Positions 35,381 to 45,000 of a stretch of DNA of 64,000 bases are shown here, one piece after another. The stretch lies in contig CAJUKS010000001.1 of the NCBI GenBank assembly GCA_910587405.1, positions 186,001-250,000 of the forward strand, read 5' to 3'. This DNA comes from an uncultured Alphaproteobacteria bacterium (GTDB lineage Bacteria; Pseudomonadota; Alphaproteobacteria; RF32; CAG-239). Position 1 is the first letter of the stretch. Each line of letters starts with the position of its first letter. Made by a program: the position numbers and the translations under genes. Under the pieces are notes generated by a model. The model saw nothing but the letters and a program-made list of their open reading frames with translations. It had not been told where the DNA came from and searched no databases.

Positions 35381-36781
35381 TTATCTTTCCCGCATGCTTT
35401 CGTCAAGGTATTTCATCAACGGCGAGAGCAGATATTCGATAACGCGGCGTTTGCCGGTTTTGATCTCGGCGGTGATGCTCATCCCCGGTTTGAGCCGTAT
35501 GGTTTTGCCGTCGGCGCGGATGGTGTTGTCGCTGAGAGTCAGGCGTGCGGCAAAGATCAGCCCCAGTTTTTCGTCTTGGACGGCGTCTTCGGAAATTTGG
35601 CGGACTTTTGCCTTGACGGTGCCGTATTTGGTAAAGGGAAAACTGTCGATTTTGATTTCTACCGGCTGGTTTGGGCGCACAAAACCGATATCTTGGTTTA
35701 AAATCATGACTTCGGCCTCAAGCTTATAGTTTTCGGGGACCAAGTTCATGATCGGTTTGGCGGCTTCGACGACGCCTCCGTGCGTATGATAGGCCAACTG
35801 TTGAACATAGCCTGATACCGGAGCTTTGACGACGGTGCGTTTCAGTGCCTGTTGATATTTGATCAATTCCTGCCGGTACGATTCCAGTTTTTCGCTGCTT
35901 TCGGTCAGTTCCTGAGCCAGGTTGCGGTCAAATTCGGCCAGATATTGCGCGGATTGTTTCTTAAAATATTTGATGTTTTCTTCGGTTTCGGCCATTTTCT
36001 TCATCTGAACGTTTCTCTGTTCCTGCAGGTTGGTCAGTTCTTCTTCCTGTTCCAAAAAAGTGAGCCGGGCGAGCAGTTGCTTGTCGACCAATATTCTTTT
36101 TTTGTCAATGCGTTCGCGCACACTTGGCAAAAGCCTGTCAATCCGGTTCAGTTCGGCGGCAATCGTGTCTTTTTCTTTTTCGGCTTTGTCAATCTGACCT
36201 TGCAGAACTTCTTTTTGTGCATTTTTTTCGGCGATCTGACTTTTGAGCAGATTCTGGTGGATACGCACCAGGTCTGAGTGGGTATGGTCGCGATAGTCAA
36301 AATTTGCGAGCGGATCGCCGCTTAACATTGCTTGGAGGCGGGCAACCGAAATTTCCAATCCCGTGATTTCGTTTTGAATTCGGTTGATGTTGGCCTGCAC
36401 TTCGGTTTGATCAAATTTGATCAGCTTCTGACCCGCTTCAACGTATTGTCCTTCCTGAACGTAGATTTGTTCGATTTCGCTGTCCTGAAGGGTTTGGACG
36501 GTTTTGATGTTTGAGGCCGGAAGAAGTTTTCCCGGTGCGGTGGCAATGATGTCGATTTTGCCGCAAAACGACCATACGGCAAAAACGGCAAACATCAGCA
36601 TAATGCCCCAGCCAAGCAATCTTGCGGCCGGAGAGGGCGACGTTTCTGTAATTTCGAGGACCGCGGGCAGAAATTCTCTTTCGAGGCAGTTCATGTTTTT
36701 GATTCTGTCGGTTGAGGCGTTTTTCTCCTGTAATAAGGCGAGACGGACAATTTCCGCATATTTTTTTATTTGGTTCAGCAT
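35381..36781 (-). CDS. type I secretion membrane-fusion protein (HlyD family)
   Basis: 466 residues from MLNQIKKYAEIVR. A cytoplasmic N-terminus, one membrane segment (about 50-68), a lipoyl-like half motif (APGKLLPASNIKTVQ), a long coiled coil (about 130-310) and the C-terminal HlyD barrel (APVSGYVQQLAYHTHGGVV) are in the expected order. It bridges the inner-membrane ABC exporter and a TolC-type outer-membrane channel, not encoded here. It starts 4 bp after the ABC gene. The likely cargo is the RTX protein at 42038. Confidence 0.92.
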   Translation of the reverse strand: MLNQIKKYAEIVRLALLQEKNASTDRIKNMNCLEREFLPAVLEITETSPSPAARLLGWGIMLMFAVFAVWSFCGKIDIIATAPGKLLPASNIKTVQTLQDSEIEQIYVQEGQYVEAGQKLIKFDQTEVQANINRIQNEITGLEISVARLQAMLSGDPLANFDYRDHTHSDLVRIHQNLLKSQIAEKNAQKEVLQGQIDKAEKEKDTIAAELNRIDRLLPSVRERIDKKRILVDKQLLARLTFLEQEEELTNLQEQRNVQMKKMAETEENIKYFKKQSAQYLAEFDRNLAQELTESSEKLESYRQELIKYQQALKRTVVKAPVSGYVQQLAYHTHGGVVEAAKPIMNLVPENYKLEAEVMILNQDIGFVRPNQPVEIKIDSFPFTKYGTVKAKVRQISEDAVQDEKLGLIFAARLTLSDNTIRADGKTIRLKPGMSITAEIKTGKRRVIEYLLSPLMKYLDESMRER

Positions 36782-36785
36782 CGGC

Positions 36786-38939
36786 TTACTCCGCAGCGTT
36801 TGTTGTTTCGGCCGTATCGCTCTGACAGTTCCACAAATGGGCATAGCGGCCGCCGCGTTTTAACAGTTCCGGATGGGTTCCGGTTTCGGTAATTTTCCCT
36901 TTTTCGACGGTTATGATGCAATCGCAGTCGCGGACGGCAGACAGCCGGTGGGCGATGACAAATACGGTTCGGTCGCGGCAGATCGACGCCATGTTTCGGC
37001 GGATAATTTTTTCGGATTCATAGTCAAGGGCCGAAGTTGCCTCGTCGAAAATCAAAATGCGCGGATTGTTGACCAAAGCGCGGGCAATGGCAATCCGTTG
37101 GCGCTGACCGCCCGAAAGCGATGCGCCCCGTTCTTCAATCAGCGTGTCATATCCTTGCGGCAGTTCGGTGATAAAGTCGTGAGCCCCGGCCAGCTTGGCT
37201 GCCGCCATAACTTTTTCGGCAGAAACCGCGGGGTTGGTAAGGGCGATGTTTTCGCGTACCGTTTTGTTAAACAAGAAATTTTCCTGCAAAACGACGCCGA
37301 TTTGGCGCCGCAGCCAGGCAACGTCGACGGTGGAAATGTCGATGCCGTCAATTAAAACCTTGCCGCTTTCGGGAATATAGAGACGTTGAATAAGCTTGGT
37401 AATCGTAGATTTTCCCGATCCGCTGGGGCCGACAAAACCGATCTTTTGCCCGGCGCCGGCCTTAAAATTGATTTTTTTGAGAATCTCCGGCCCGTTAGGA
37501 AGATAACGAAAAACAATGTCGCGAAATTCGACTTCCCCGCGGATGGCGGGGAGACTGCCTTTGGATACGTTTTGGTTGTCTTCGGCCGGATTGTTAAGAA
37601 TATCCGAAAGTTTTTCAATGGATATCTTTGCCTGCTGAAAGTTTTGCCATAGTTGCGAAAGCCTGAGGATCGGCTGGGTAACGCGCCCGGAGAGCATATT
37701 GAACGCAATCAGCTGGCCGACCGACAATTCACCTTTCATGACCAACGAAGCGCCGATCCACAATGTCAGGGCCATCGTGATTTTTTGTATCAATTGTACC
37801 AGTTGCCCGGCAATGTTGTTAATGTGCGAAGCGCGAAAAGAAGAGCCGACGTAAGCCGCCAACTGTTGTTCCCAACGGCGTTGCATTTGCGGTTCAACGG
37901 CCAACGACTTGACGGTTTCGACCCCGGAGACCGCTTCGACAAGAAAACACTGGTTTTCGGCGCCGCGGCGGAAACGTTCGTCGATCCGGGAGCGCAACAA
38001 GGGGGTGAACAACAGCGACAAAACGATATAAAAAGGGATAGACAGCAGAACGATTAACGTTAATGTTGCCGAATAGAAAAACATGACGGTGAAAAAGACC
38101 AGGGTAAAGAAAAAATCGATCATCAGCGTGAGAGCGGAACCGGTAAGGAAACTGCGGATATTTTCCAGCTCGTGCACGCGGGCAACCGTATCGCCGACCC
38201 GTCGGGCACCGAAGTAGGCCAACGGCAGATGAATGAGATGTTTGAAAAGTCCGGCGCCCAATTCGACGTCAATCCGGGTTGTGGTATGGGAAAAGGTGTA
38301 AGTGCGCAAGGCGCCGAGAAGCGTTTCGAAAACGGAAATGCAAATCAAGGCCACCATTAAAACGTCGAGGCTGGACAGTCCGCGATTGACCAAAACTTTA
38401 TCAATAACGACTTGAAACAGCAGCGGCGAGATCAGGGCAAAAAGCTGCAAAAAAAACGAAGCCAGAAGCACTTCGCCGAACAGACGCCGGTATTTGACCA
38501 CGGCGGGAATAAACCACGAAATGTCAAATTTGCGGTTTTTGCCGCTGAGAAAGTCGCGGCAGGTCATCAGCAACAGCCTGCCGTTCCATTTTTGCAAAAA
38601 TTGTTCTTTGCTTAAGATTTGCGGATGATTTCCCGATTGCGGGTCCTGAATCAATACTTTGTCGGAAGTTGTACGCCCGATGACGAAATAGGTTCGGTCG
38701 TCGGCTTGGGCAATTGCCGGAAGAGTTATCTTATCGAGCCGTTCCCAGTCGGTTTGAATAAATCGGGCCTTGAAAGAAAATTCTTTGGCCAGTTGCAGCA
38801 GTTCGTATTCTTCAAAATGTGAAGTCCGGCGGTCGTATTTATGCTTAATTTGGTCGATGGAGATCGGTTTTTCAAAATAGTTGGCGAGAATTGCAAAACA
38901 GGCTAAACCGGTGTCAAGTGCAGGAAGATGCGTCGTCAT
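36786..38939 (-). CDS. type I secretion ABC transporter with degenerate C39 domain
   Basis: 717 residues: a C39-like N-terminal domain (1-130), an exporter transmembrane domain (about 150-430) and an ATPase domain with Walker A GPSGSGKST, signature LSGGQRQRIAIARAL and Walker B LIFDEATSALD. In the C39 part the catalytic Cys position reads DTGLACF, so the protease is dead, as in HlyB-like exporters of C-terminal-signal cargo. It therefore fits an RTX exporter rather than a peptide bacteriocin exporter. It forms one unit with the HlyD gene and is divergent from the RTX region. Confidence 0.93.
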   Translation of the reverse strand: MTTHLPALDTGLACFAILANYFEKPISIDQIKHKYDRRTSHFEEYELLQLAKEFSFKARFIQTDWERLDKITLPAIAQADDRTYFVIGRTTSDKVLIQDPQSGNHPQILSKEQFLQKWNGRLLLMTCRDFLSGKNRKFDISWFIPAVVKYRRLFGEVLLASFFLQLFALISPLLFQVVIDKVLVNRGLSSLDVLMVALICISVFETLLGALRTYTFSHTTTRIDVELGAGLFKHLIHLPLAYFGARRVGDTVARVHELENIRSFLTGSALTLMIDFFFTLVFFTVMFFYSATLTLIVLLSIPFYIVLSLLFTPLLRSRIDERFRRGAENQCFLVEAVSGVETVKSLAVEPQMQRRWEQQLAAYVGSSFRASHINNIAGQLVQLIQKITMALTLWIGASLVMKGELSVGQLIAFNMLSGRVTQPILRLSQLWQNFQQAKISIEKLSDILNNPAEDNQNVSKGSLPAIRGEVEFRDIVFRYLPNGPEILKKINFKAGAGQKIGFVGPSGSGKSTITKLIQRLYIPESGKVLIDGIDISTVDVAWLRRQIGVVLQENFLFNKTVRENIALTNPAVSAEKVMAAAKLAGAHDFITELPQGYDTLIEERGASLSGGQRQRIAIARALVNNPRILIFDEATSALDYESEKIIRRNMASICRDRTVFVIAHRLSAVRDCDCIITVEKGKITETGTHPELLKRGGRYAHLWNCQSDTAETTNAAE

Positions 38940-39306
38940 AGACTAAACCTTGGGTAGATTAATTATAAAAATTAGCTTAAAAGTATTTGTAAAAATGTCA
39001 ATTATTTTAATCATAGATTGTGCTTCGGTTGATAACTCTGCCGACTCTGTTTTTCATCTTTTATATAATAAAATATATCTTGCCCTGTACTCCGAATCTT
39101 TTGTTCATTGATAACAAGCTAAATTTTACTAAAAACAATTTTTATGCGAATGAAAATCTTTTTTACATCCTATAGTAAGTTAAATAATTGAATGTTATAC
39201 ACAAAGTTGTATTTTTTATTTAAAAAATAGAGACAAATAAAAATATGCAATTATTATTTGATCGTAGATAATGATCTGTAATTGCTTGAGTATAGGAATA
39301 ATAAGT
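38940..39306. other. AT-rich divergent intergenic region
   Basis: Separates the exporter genes (minus) from the RTX region (plus). It is visibly much richer in A and T than the flanking exporter genes. It should contain divergent promoters but I see no hexamer pair convincing enough to call, and no gene. Confidence 0.5.
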
Positions 39307-39600
39307 ATGAAGAAAATCTCGGCTGACCCTTCTTTAAAAGATGTTTCCGTATCAACCGAAACCGAAGCTAAATCACCGACCGGTGATTCCAAAAACAAGA
39401 ACACGTTGCATTTTAGTGATGCAAATACTAACGAAAATAAAAAATCGATGGATATTCCGATTTCTTATAACGAATATAATCTGCACGAAGCAATTACAAC
39501 CGATAAAAGCGGAGAACTGAAAGACTTGGTTCGCAAGTTTTTACAATTGTCGGATTTATTGAATTGTTTGTTGTTATCGATTTTGTGGAATTTGGCCTGA
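39307..39600 (+). pseudogene. truncated RTX-related module
   Basis: 97 codons from MKKISADPSLK. The first ~55 residues are polar and unlike anything else here. The rest, NLHEAITTDKSGELKDLV, corresponds to NLHTAMALDESGILKNLV of the large RTX protein (residues about 877-894). After ~15 more residues the frame ends. It appears to be a remnant of a different RTX gene or an orphan module, AT-rich in base use. Confidence 0.6.
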
Positions 39601-39614
39601 TTGAGCCTTTGTTA

Positions 39615-39668
39615 CTCATCGGGGTTTATTTTGGTCATGACGGAAACGGTTTTTGGGGAAATATTTGT
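39615..39668 (+). pseudogene. fragment of RTX FrpC-like segment
   Basis: About 45 bases around TTTATTTTGGTCATGACGG closely match 44129-44175 of the RTX gene (protein segment GVYFDHDGNGF), here in a broken frame. The order relative to the preceding fragment is reversed compared with the RTX gene, showing rearrangement as well as decay. Confidence 0.65.
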
Positions 39669-39969
39669 GTCTCGTGAAGGCCGAGTCGCGTGAAAAATAC
39701 ATTTTTTTTGAAGACAGTTGCGGAAAGCAGCTGTTTTTTTTACAAATTAGTAATATTTTTTTAAAAAAAATTCTACTAAAGGTGGTGAAACTTTTTAGTG
39801 TAGCGCTTTTTTATATTTCTGAAAATATTAGGAAAAAATAAACAGTTAATACACAATAATAAGTTGTGATGTTTTTAACTGATAATAATAGTTGTATTTT
39901 TCTATTGATAATATCTATTAAAAATTGCACCATACTTAAAGTGGTAAGGAAATAATAAAAAGAAATAGC

Positions 39970-40506
39970 ATGGAAAATAAAAATACTGAAAAGATGCCTA
40001 AAAGGTATGTGTTTACTTTTATATTGATGTGGTTTGTTAGCATTTTTGTTTTTTATTTGGAATTTCATCCTAGTCTAATAAATCATTATATTCTTTTTTT
40101 TCAGTGCGCTAGTGGAATTTTGCTATCTGTAGTTGTTTATTTTTTTTATTGTATTTATGCTATCGAAGCGTGGAACCAGATTATGATCTGGCAGGACCGC
40201 AACTCGAACGGTAAAGTTGATTCGGGGGAGTTGCTGACGCTTGAAAGCGCCGGGATAGCGGGGATTGATCTTGACTACACACACCAGGAAGTTGTTGACG
40301 CCAACGGCAACGCGCACAAACAAAGCGGCACGGTCATCAAGAGCGACGGAACGACCGGAAGCATAGCCGACGTTTGGTTTGATACCAACCCGGAAGCGAC
40401 AATCGACGATTTGCAGACAGAAATACCGGAAGCCGTTCTGGCTTTGCCCAACATCTCGGGTTCGGGCAACGTTCATAACCTCCATACCGCAATGGCGCTG
40501 GTATAA
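39970..40506 (+). CDS. chimeric protein: membrane N-terminus fused to RTX internal module
   Basis: 178 residues. Residues 1-65 are AT-rich in coding and contain two hydrophobic segments (about 13-31 and 38-61). From residue 66 to the end the sequence is identical to residues 773-885 of the RTX protein, including the EF-hand-like DRNSNGKVDSGEL, and it stops just past the shared block. The DNA of the shared part is an exact 338-bp copy in the same reading frame. It may be a broken duplicate, or a stored alternative N-terminus for the RTX gene. It is the first of four co-directional genes spaced 28, 15 and 12 bp apart. Confidence 0.65.
   Translation: MENKNTEKMPKRYVFTFILMWFVSIFVFYLEFHPSLINHYILFFQCASGILLSVVVYFFYCIYAIEAWNQIMIWQDRNSNGKVDSGELLTLESAGIAGIDLDYTHQEVVDANGNAHKQSGTVIKSDGTTGSIADVWFDTNPEATIDDLQTEIPEAVLALPNISGSGNVHNLHTAMALV
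40164..40501 (+). repeat. 338-bp exact direct repeat, upstream copy
   Basis: Identical to 44353-44690, as far as I can compare by eye. Its GC-rich base composition contrasts sharply with the AT-rich sequence on both sides, showing it was copied here from the RTX gene. Both ends are abrupt. Confidence 0.93.
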
Positions 40507-40534
40507 GTGTTGAACAGAATAAGGAATTGTTAAT

Positions 40535-41311
40535 ATGTTGAATAATTATGACTTGAATGAAGATACTTTTGAATCTCAATTAAAAATCTCGCCATTACTT
40601 TCTGAAAAGAATCCTTTTAAGAAGTTTATGTATGATTTAGAGAATAAAACACAACATGGATGGCTCTATAAAATATTTTGTATAATATGTTTATGTTATA
40701 GTGTGGGTATGCAAATTTGGGTATTTATGTATAATAATCAATATTCATGGGCTACAATGCCTTTAACCATTTCTTTATGTGTCTACATCTTCCTAAATTA
40801 TAGTTATATATTTTCTCGTAATGAGGAAAGTATAGTAAATAAAATAAAAAATACGTATTGGCAAATATTTTTCATTATATATATCAGCATACTATTAGGA
40901 ATTTTGATAATAAATTATATTATATCTCCCTCTAATAATCCGTGGTATATAAAATTTTCTTTAGATAATTATTTTTTCATTTATTCCATTACCGTTGGTT
41001 TCCTTATTCATGTTGTTTTTTTATTTAATAACACTTTTATTTTGTATATGTATTTTCAAGCAATTTTGGGTAGTCAAGGGGAACAAAAAAGATTTTATAT
41101 ATTAGCAAATTTATTATCTCCTGTCATTTGTGTTGCTATAATATGGGCAACCTATGATTCTTTTCTTACAAAAAAGTATAACATTTTTTTTCAATCTTTA
41201 TGTCTTTTTTTTGAAGGATTCTTGTCATATACAGTTTTGTATATCTTCTCCATTTTTTCATTATATATTTTTCGTAAATTTTCTTTATATATCAATCGGT
41301 TCTATAAATAA
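40535..41311 (+). CDS. multispanning membrane protein of unknown function
   Basis: 258 residues with a soluble N-terminus of ~45 and about six membrane segments. The coding is very rich in A and T, with many Ile, Phe, Tyr and Asn codons, unlike most of the window, which suggests recent acquisition. It sits in a tight row with the chimeric gene, another membrane protein and the RTX gene. No family recognised; roles such as immunity or secretion help are possible from context only. Confidence 0.7.
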   Translation: MLNNYDLNEDTFESQLKISPLLSEKNPFKKFMYDLENKTQHGWLYKIFCIICLCYSVGMQIWVFMYNNQYSWATMPLTISLCVYIFLNYSYIFSRNEESIVNKIKNTYWQIFFIIYISILLGILIINYIISPSNNPWYIKFSLDNYFFIYSITVGFLIHVVFLFNNTFILYMYFQAILGSQGEQKRFYILANLLSPVICVAIIWATYDSFLTKKYNIFFQSLCLFFEGFLSYTVLYIFSIFSLYIFRKFSLYINRFYK

Positions 41312-41326
41312 GTCGAAGGATTTCAC

Positions 41327-42025
41327 ATGTCTGATGTAAATGTTTCTGAAACTATTGTTTTTTCGCAAAAAATGAAGGTTCTTTTAACAAAAACATGCGT
41401 ATTAATATTTTGTATTAATGCTATTTTTATGATGTTTAGAGGGGCAGGGATAGTTAAGAATAGCTTTTTAATACCAATATTTTTATGTTTTTTTTGGTCT
41501 TTAATAACATATTTTTTTAATTATTTTTGCAAAAAAAATCAATTAGTTAAAATTATGCTTTTTTTTATGATATGTTCAACCGTTATTTGCATGATAATTT
41601 ATTTTTTAGCTTTGAGGTATCCTTGTCTGAATTCAGCACACTTAACAGTATGTAGTTTTTTTAGGAATAACATTGAAATAATTAGAGCCCTTTCCTCATA
41701 TTATTCTTTATCTTTCTCAGCATCAATGTCTATTGTTTCCCTGTTTTTGATATGGTCTGAAAGTAATATTCCAGTAAAAAAAACAAACCTTATTTTAATC
41801 GTAGGAAATTTAATTTTATGTTTCTTGTTAGGAGGTATGTACTTTTTTAAAAAAGATTTGTTTTATTTAGTAATTATGATTTTTCTTTTATTTCCTTTTG
41901 TTGGGGGTAAAGAGTATAAAAATATATATTTTTCAGAGGAAAGATTGTTTTTCGTAATAACGTTTATTATGACATTTTTTCCTCTAGTATTTCTTCTATC
42001 TGATTTTATGGCATCGCCTCTTTAA
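41327..42025 (+). CDS. multispanning membrane protein of unknown function
   Basis: 232 residues with about seven hydrophobic segments (for example around 20-38, 45-65, 72-92, 150-170, 180-200, 210-228). Equally AT-rich and with no recognised family. It starts 15 bp after the previous membrane protein gene and ends 12 bp before the RTX gene, with AAAGGAG between, so it is almost certainly translated with the RTX gene. Confidence 0.7.
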   Translation: MSDVNVSETIVFSQKMKVLLTKTCVLIFCINAIFMMFRGAGIVKNSFLIPIFLCFFWSLITYFFNYFCKKNQLVKIMLFFMICSTVICMIIYFLALRYPCLNSAHLTVCSFFRNNIEIIRALSSYYSLSFSASMSIVSLFLIWSESNIPVKKTNLILIVGNLILCFLLGGMYFFKKDLFYLVIMIFLLFPFVGGKEYKNIYFSEERLFFVITFIMTFFPLVFLLSDFMASPL

Positions 42026-42037
42026 AGGAGATATATT

Positions 42038-45000
42038 ATGAGTAAATTTACATTGAGCACCTTTGCAAATGATGTAACCGAAAGCCTGGGATTTAAACAT
42101 ACCGGTTATATATTAAGAGAATTTGATGAAAATGGTACATTAATAAATTCTTTTATTATTGAATTGATCCCTGATAATGAAGTGTCTTCTTCAGGATCTG
42201 AAATTTCTTATGTGCATTTTAATATCTCACAAGAAACGCCAACAGCAGCTATCGGAAACACTTTAGCAGAAGATGATGAGGCCGTTATTGCTTTTCATAA
42301 GATACGTTTAGAAGCCACCTTTTTAAATATGTTTACAAAAAATATATGGTATGTTCCAACTGCACGAAATTGCAATTCTGCGACAGCATATTTTTCGAAA
42401 TATTTACCAGGGAAAGATGTTTTTGCAGGGTTGCCGGAAGCCTACTATTTGGGGAGAGACTATGCTTTTGATAATGATTACGGGCTTACTGGTATACTGG
42501 GTGGCAATATAATACAGTCTGTGGCTAGTGTTATGGAGAGAGTATATAAAGTATTAGATAATGATTTTGATTACGTAACTGCTGATCTTCATCTTGATAT
42601 GAAATCTGATGGCGCTTGTCTAATCATTACCGACTCAAATAAGAATTATATTTTTGACGATGCAAATAACTGCTCTTTTATAAATGATGATAAAGATAGT
42701 ATTATTTATCTGGGGGGAGGTCATAATGTATTAAACGCAGGTAATGGTAATAATATTATTTATGGAGGAAGTGATATAGATTCTATAATTGCTGGAGATG
42801 GCAAAAATATAATTTATGGTAATAATGGGTATAATTATATTCGTACTGGCAATAATAATGATGTGATATACGGCGGCAACGATTTTGATGATGTTTACGG
42901 TGGCAGTGGTGATAATACTGTATATTTAGGTGCCGGGAGTGATAAATATACCGGTGGGGATGGTGTGGATATTGTAGATGGAGGGGCGGTTGCGCGTATT
43001 GTTACTGATTCGAAAGATACTAGTTATATATACACATTTTCCCAAGATTTATCGACGGATCGGAATGAGATACATCTTGAAGGCGGAGATGATCAGTATA
43101 CGGGAGGAAACGGTGTTGATATCGTGTATACGGGTTGGGGCAACGATGAAGTTCATACGGGGATGGGAGATGATATAGTTTATACGGATGACAATTGCCG
43201 GGCTACAGATAAAAACAAGGTATGGTTAGGCGGCGGAAGCGATGAGTTTCACGGCGGAGACGGTAATGATATTGTCGATGGCGGTTCAGGTCTCAATGAA
43301 GATAAAGACAGTGATATTAATACGATACATTTAGGTAACGGAAAAAATAAATATACGGGAAGCCGCGGAGTTGACATTGTTTACGGCGGCAATGAACGGG
43401 ACGTGATACACACCGGCGAAGGCAACGATGTTATACATGGCGGAGAAGGCAGTGATATATTGTGCGGCGGCGGCGGAGAAAACATTATTTATTGCGGGTC
43501 TGACCGTCAAACCGACTGGATCATGACGGGAACGGCAGGCGCAGTAGACAAGGTTTATAACTATACGCAATATGATGTTATCAGCTGTACCGGCGGGTAT
43601 TCGCATGTGGAAGACGTGGGGAATGACCGTATTTTGTACGGTCGTAACGGCAACAAGATAATTTTGATCGGTGCGGCCAAAGATGATGATAAAGATGATG
43701 GAGATGACAATCCGGGAGGAAGCTCCGGAGGCAGCTATTCATCGGGACGGATGCCGTTGATTTATGAGCCCAGCGGTCGTGTGCTTAGATGGAGAGGGGA
43801 TAAATATGAAGACAGCGGTGTAAAGTGGCCGCCGTATGAAGAACAGCCGGATGAGAAAGTTATTGATAATCTTCCGTTAATTCCTGACGATGGTATGCCG
43901 CCGGAATATCCGAAGGAAGAAGATTTGCCGTTTGATCCTGAGAACCCGCAAGATCCTTCGGAGGGAGGCGAGGTTAAAATACCTTGGGACGAACTATTGA
44001 AAGGGCAGATTGAAGCTCTGCTTAAATTAATAGAGAGTTTATTCGGTGTAGCAGAGGAGACGCGTTCGCCGTTGGTTATTGATTTGGACGGGGACGGGGA
44101 GATCGAAACTACCAGTGCGCGGGCAGGAGTTTATTTTGACCATGACGGAAACGGTTTTCGGGAAAACAGCGGCTGGGTTGGACAGGACGACGGTTTGCTG
44201 GTGCGTGACATCAACGGCAACGGTCAGATTGACGACGGCAGTGAGCTGTTTGGCAACCATACGTTGTTATCGAACGGGGAGAAGGCGGCGAACGGCTTTG
44301 AAGCGTTGAAAGATTTGGACAGCAACGGTGACGGCGTGTTTAACGCGTCGGACGAAGCGTGGAACCAGATTATGATCTGGCAGGACCGCAACTCGAACGG
44401 TAAAGTTGATTCGGGGGAGTTGCTGACGCTTGAAAGCGCCGGGATAGCGGGGATTGATCTTGACTACACACACCAGGAAGTTGTTGACGCCAACGGCAAC
44501 GCGCACAAACAAAGCGGCACGGTCATCAAGAGCGACGGAACGACCGGAAGCATAGCCGACGTTTGGTTTGATACCAACCCGGAAGCGACAATCGACGATT
44601 TGCAGACAGAAATACCGGAAGCCGTTCTGGCTTTGCCCAACATCTCGGGTTCGGGCAACGTTCATAACCTCCATACCGCAATGGCGCTGGATGAGAGCGG
44701 GATTTTGAAAAACCTGGTCTTGCAGTATATCGGCGCAACCGATGCGGTCACGCGCGACAGTTTGTTGGACGAGATTATATATCGCTGGGCAGGGGTATAT
44801 GAGATGGATCCGGAAGGGCGTAACCCGAGCCGTTTTTACGGCAATGTTCTCGGTGACTGCCGCAAGCTTGAGGCCTTGGAGGAATTTTTGGGCCGGGAGT
44901 ATTTGGGGGTATGGTGCACCGGGGAGAGAGACCGCAATCCGCATTGTCATGCGGCGCCGTATCTGTTGCAGGCGTATGACAAGTTGCAGGATTATGTGAA

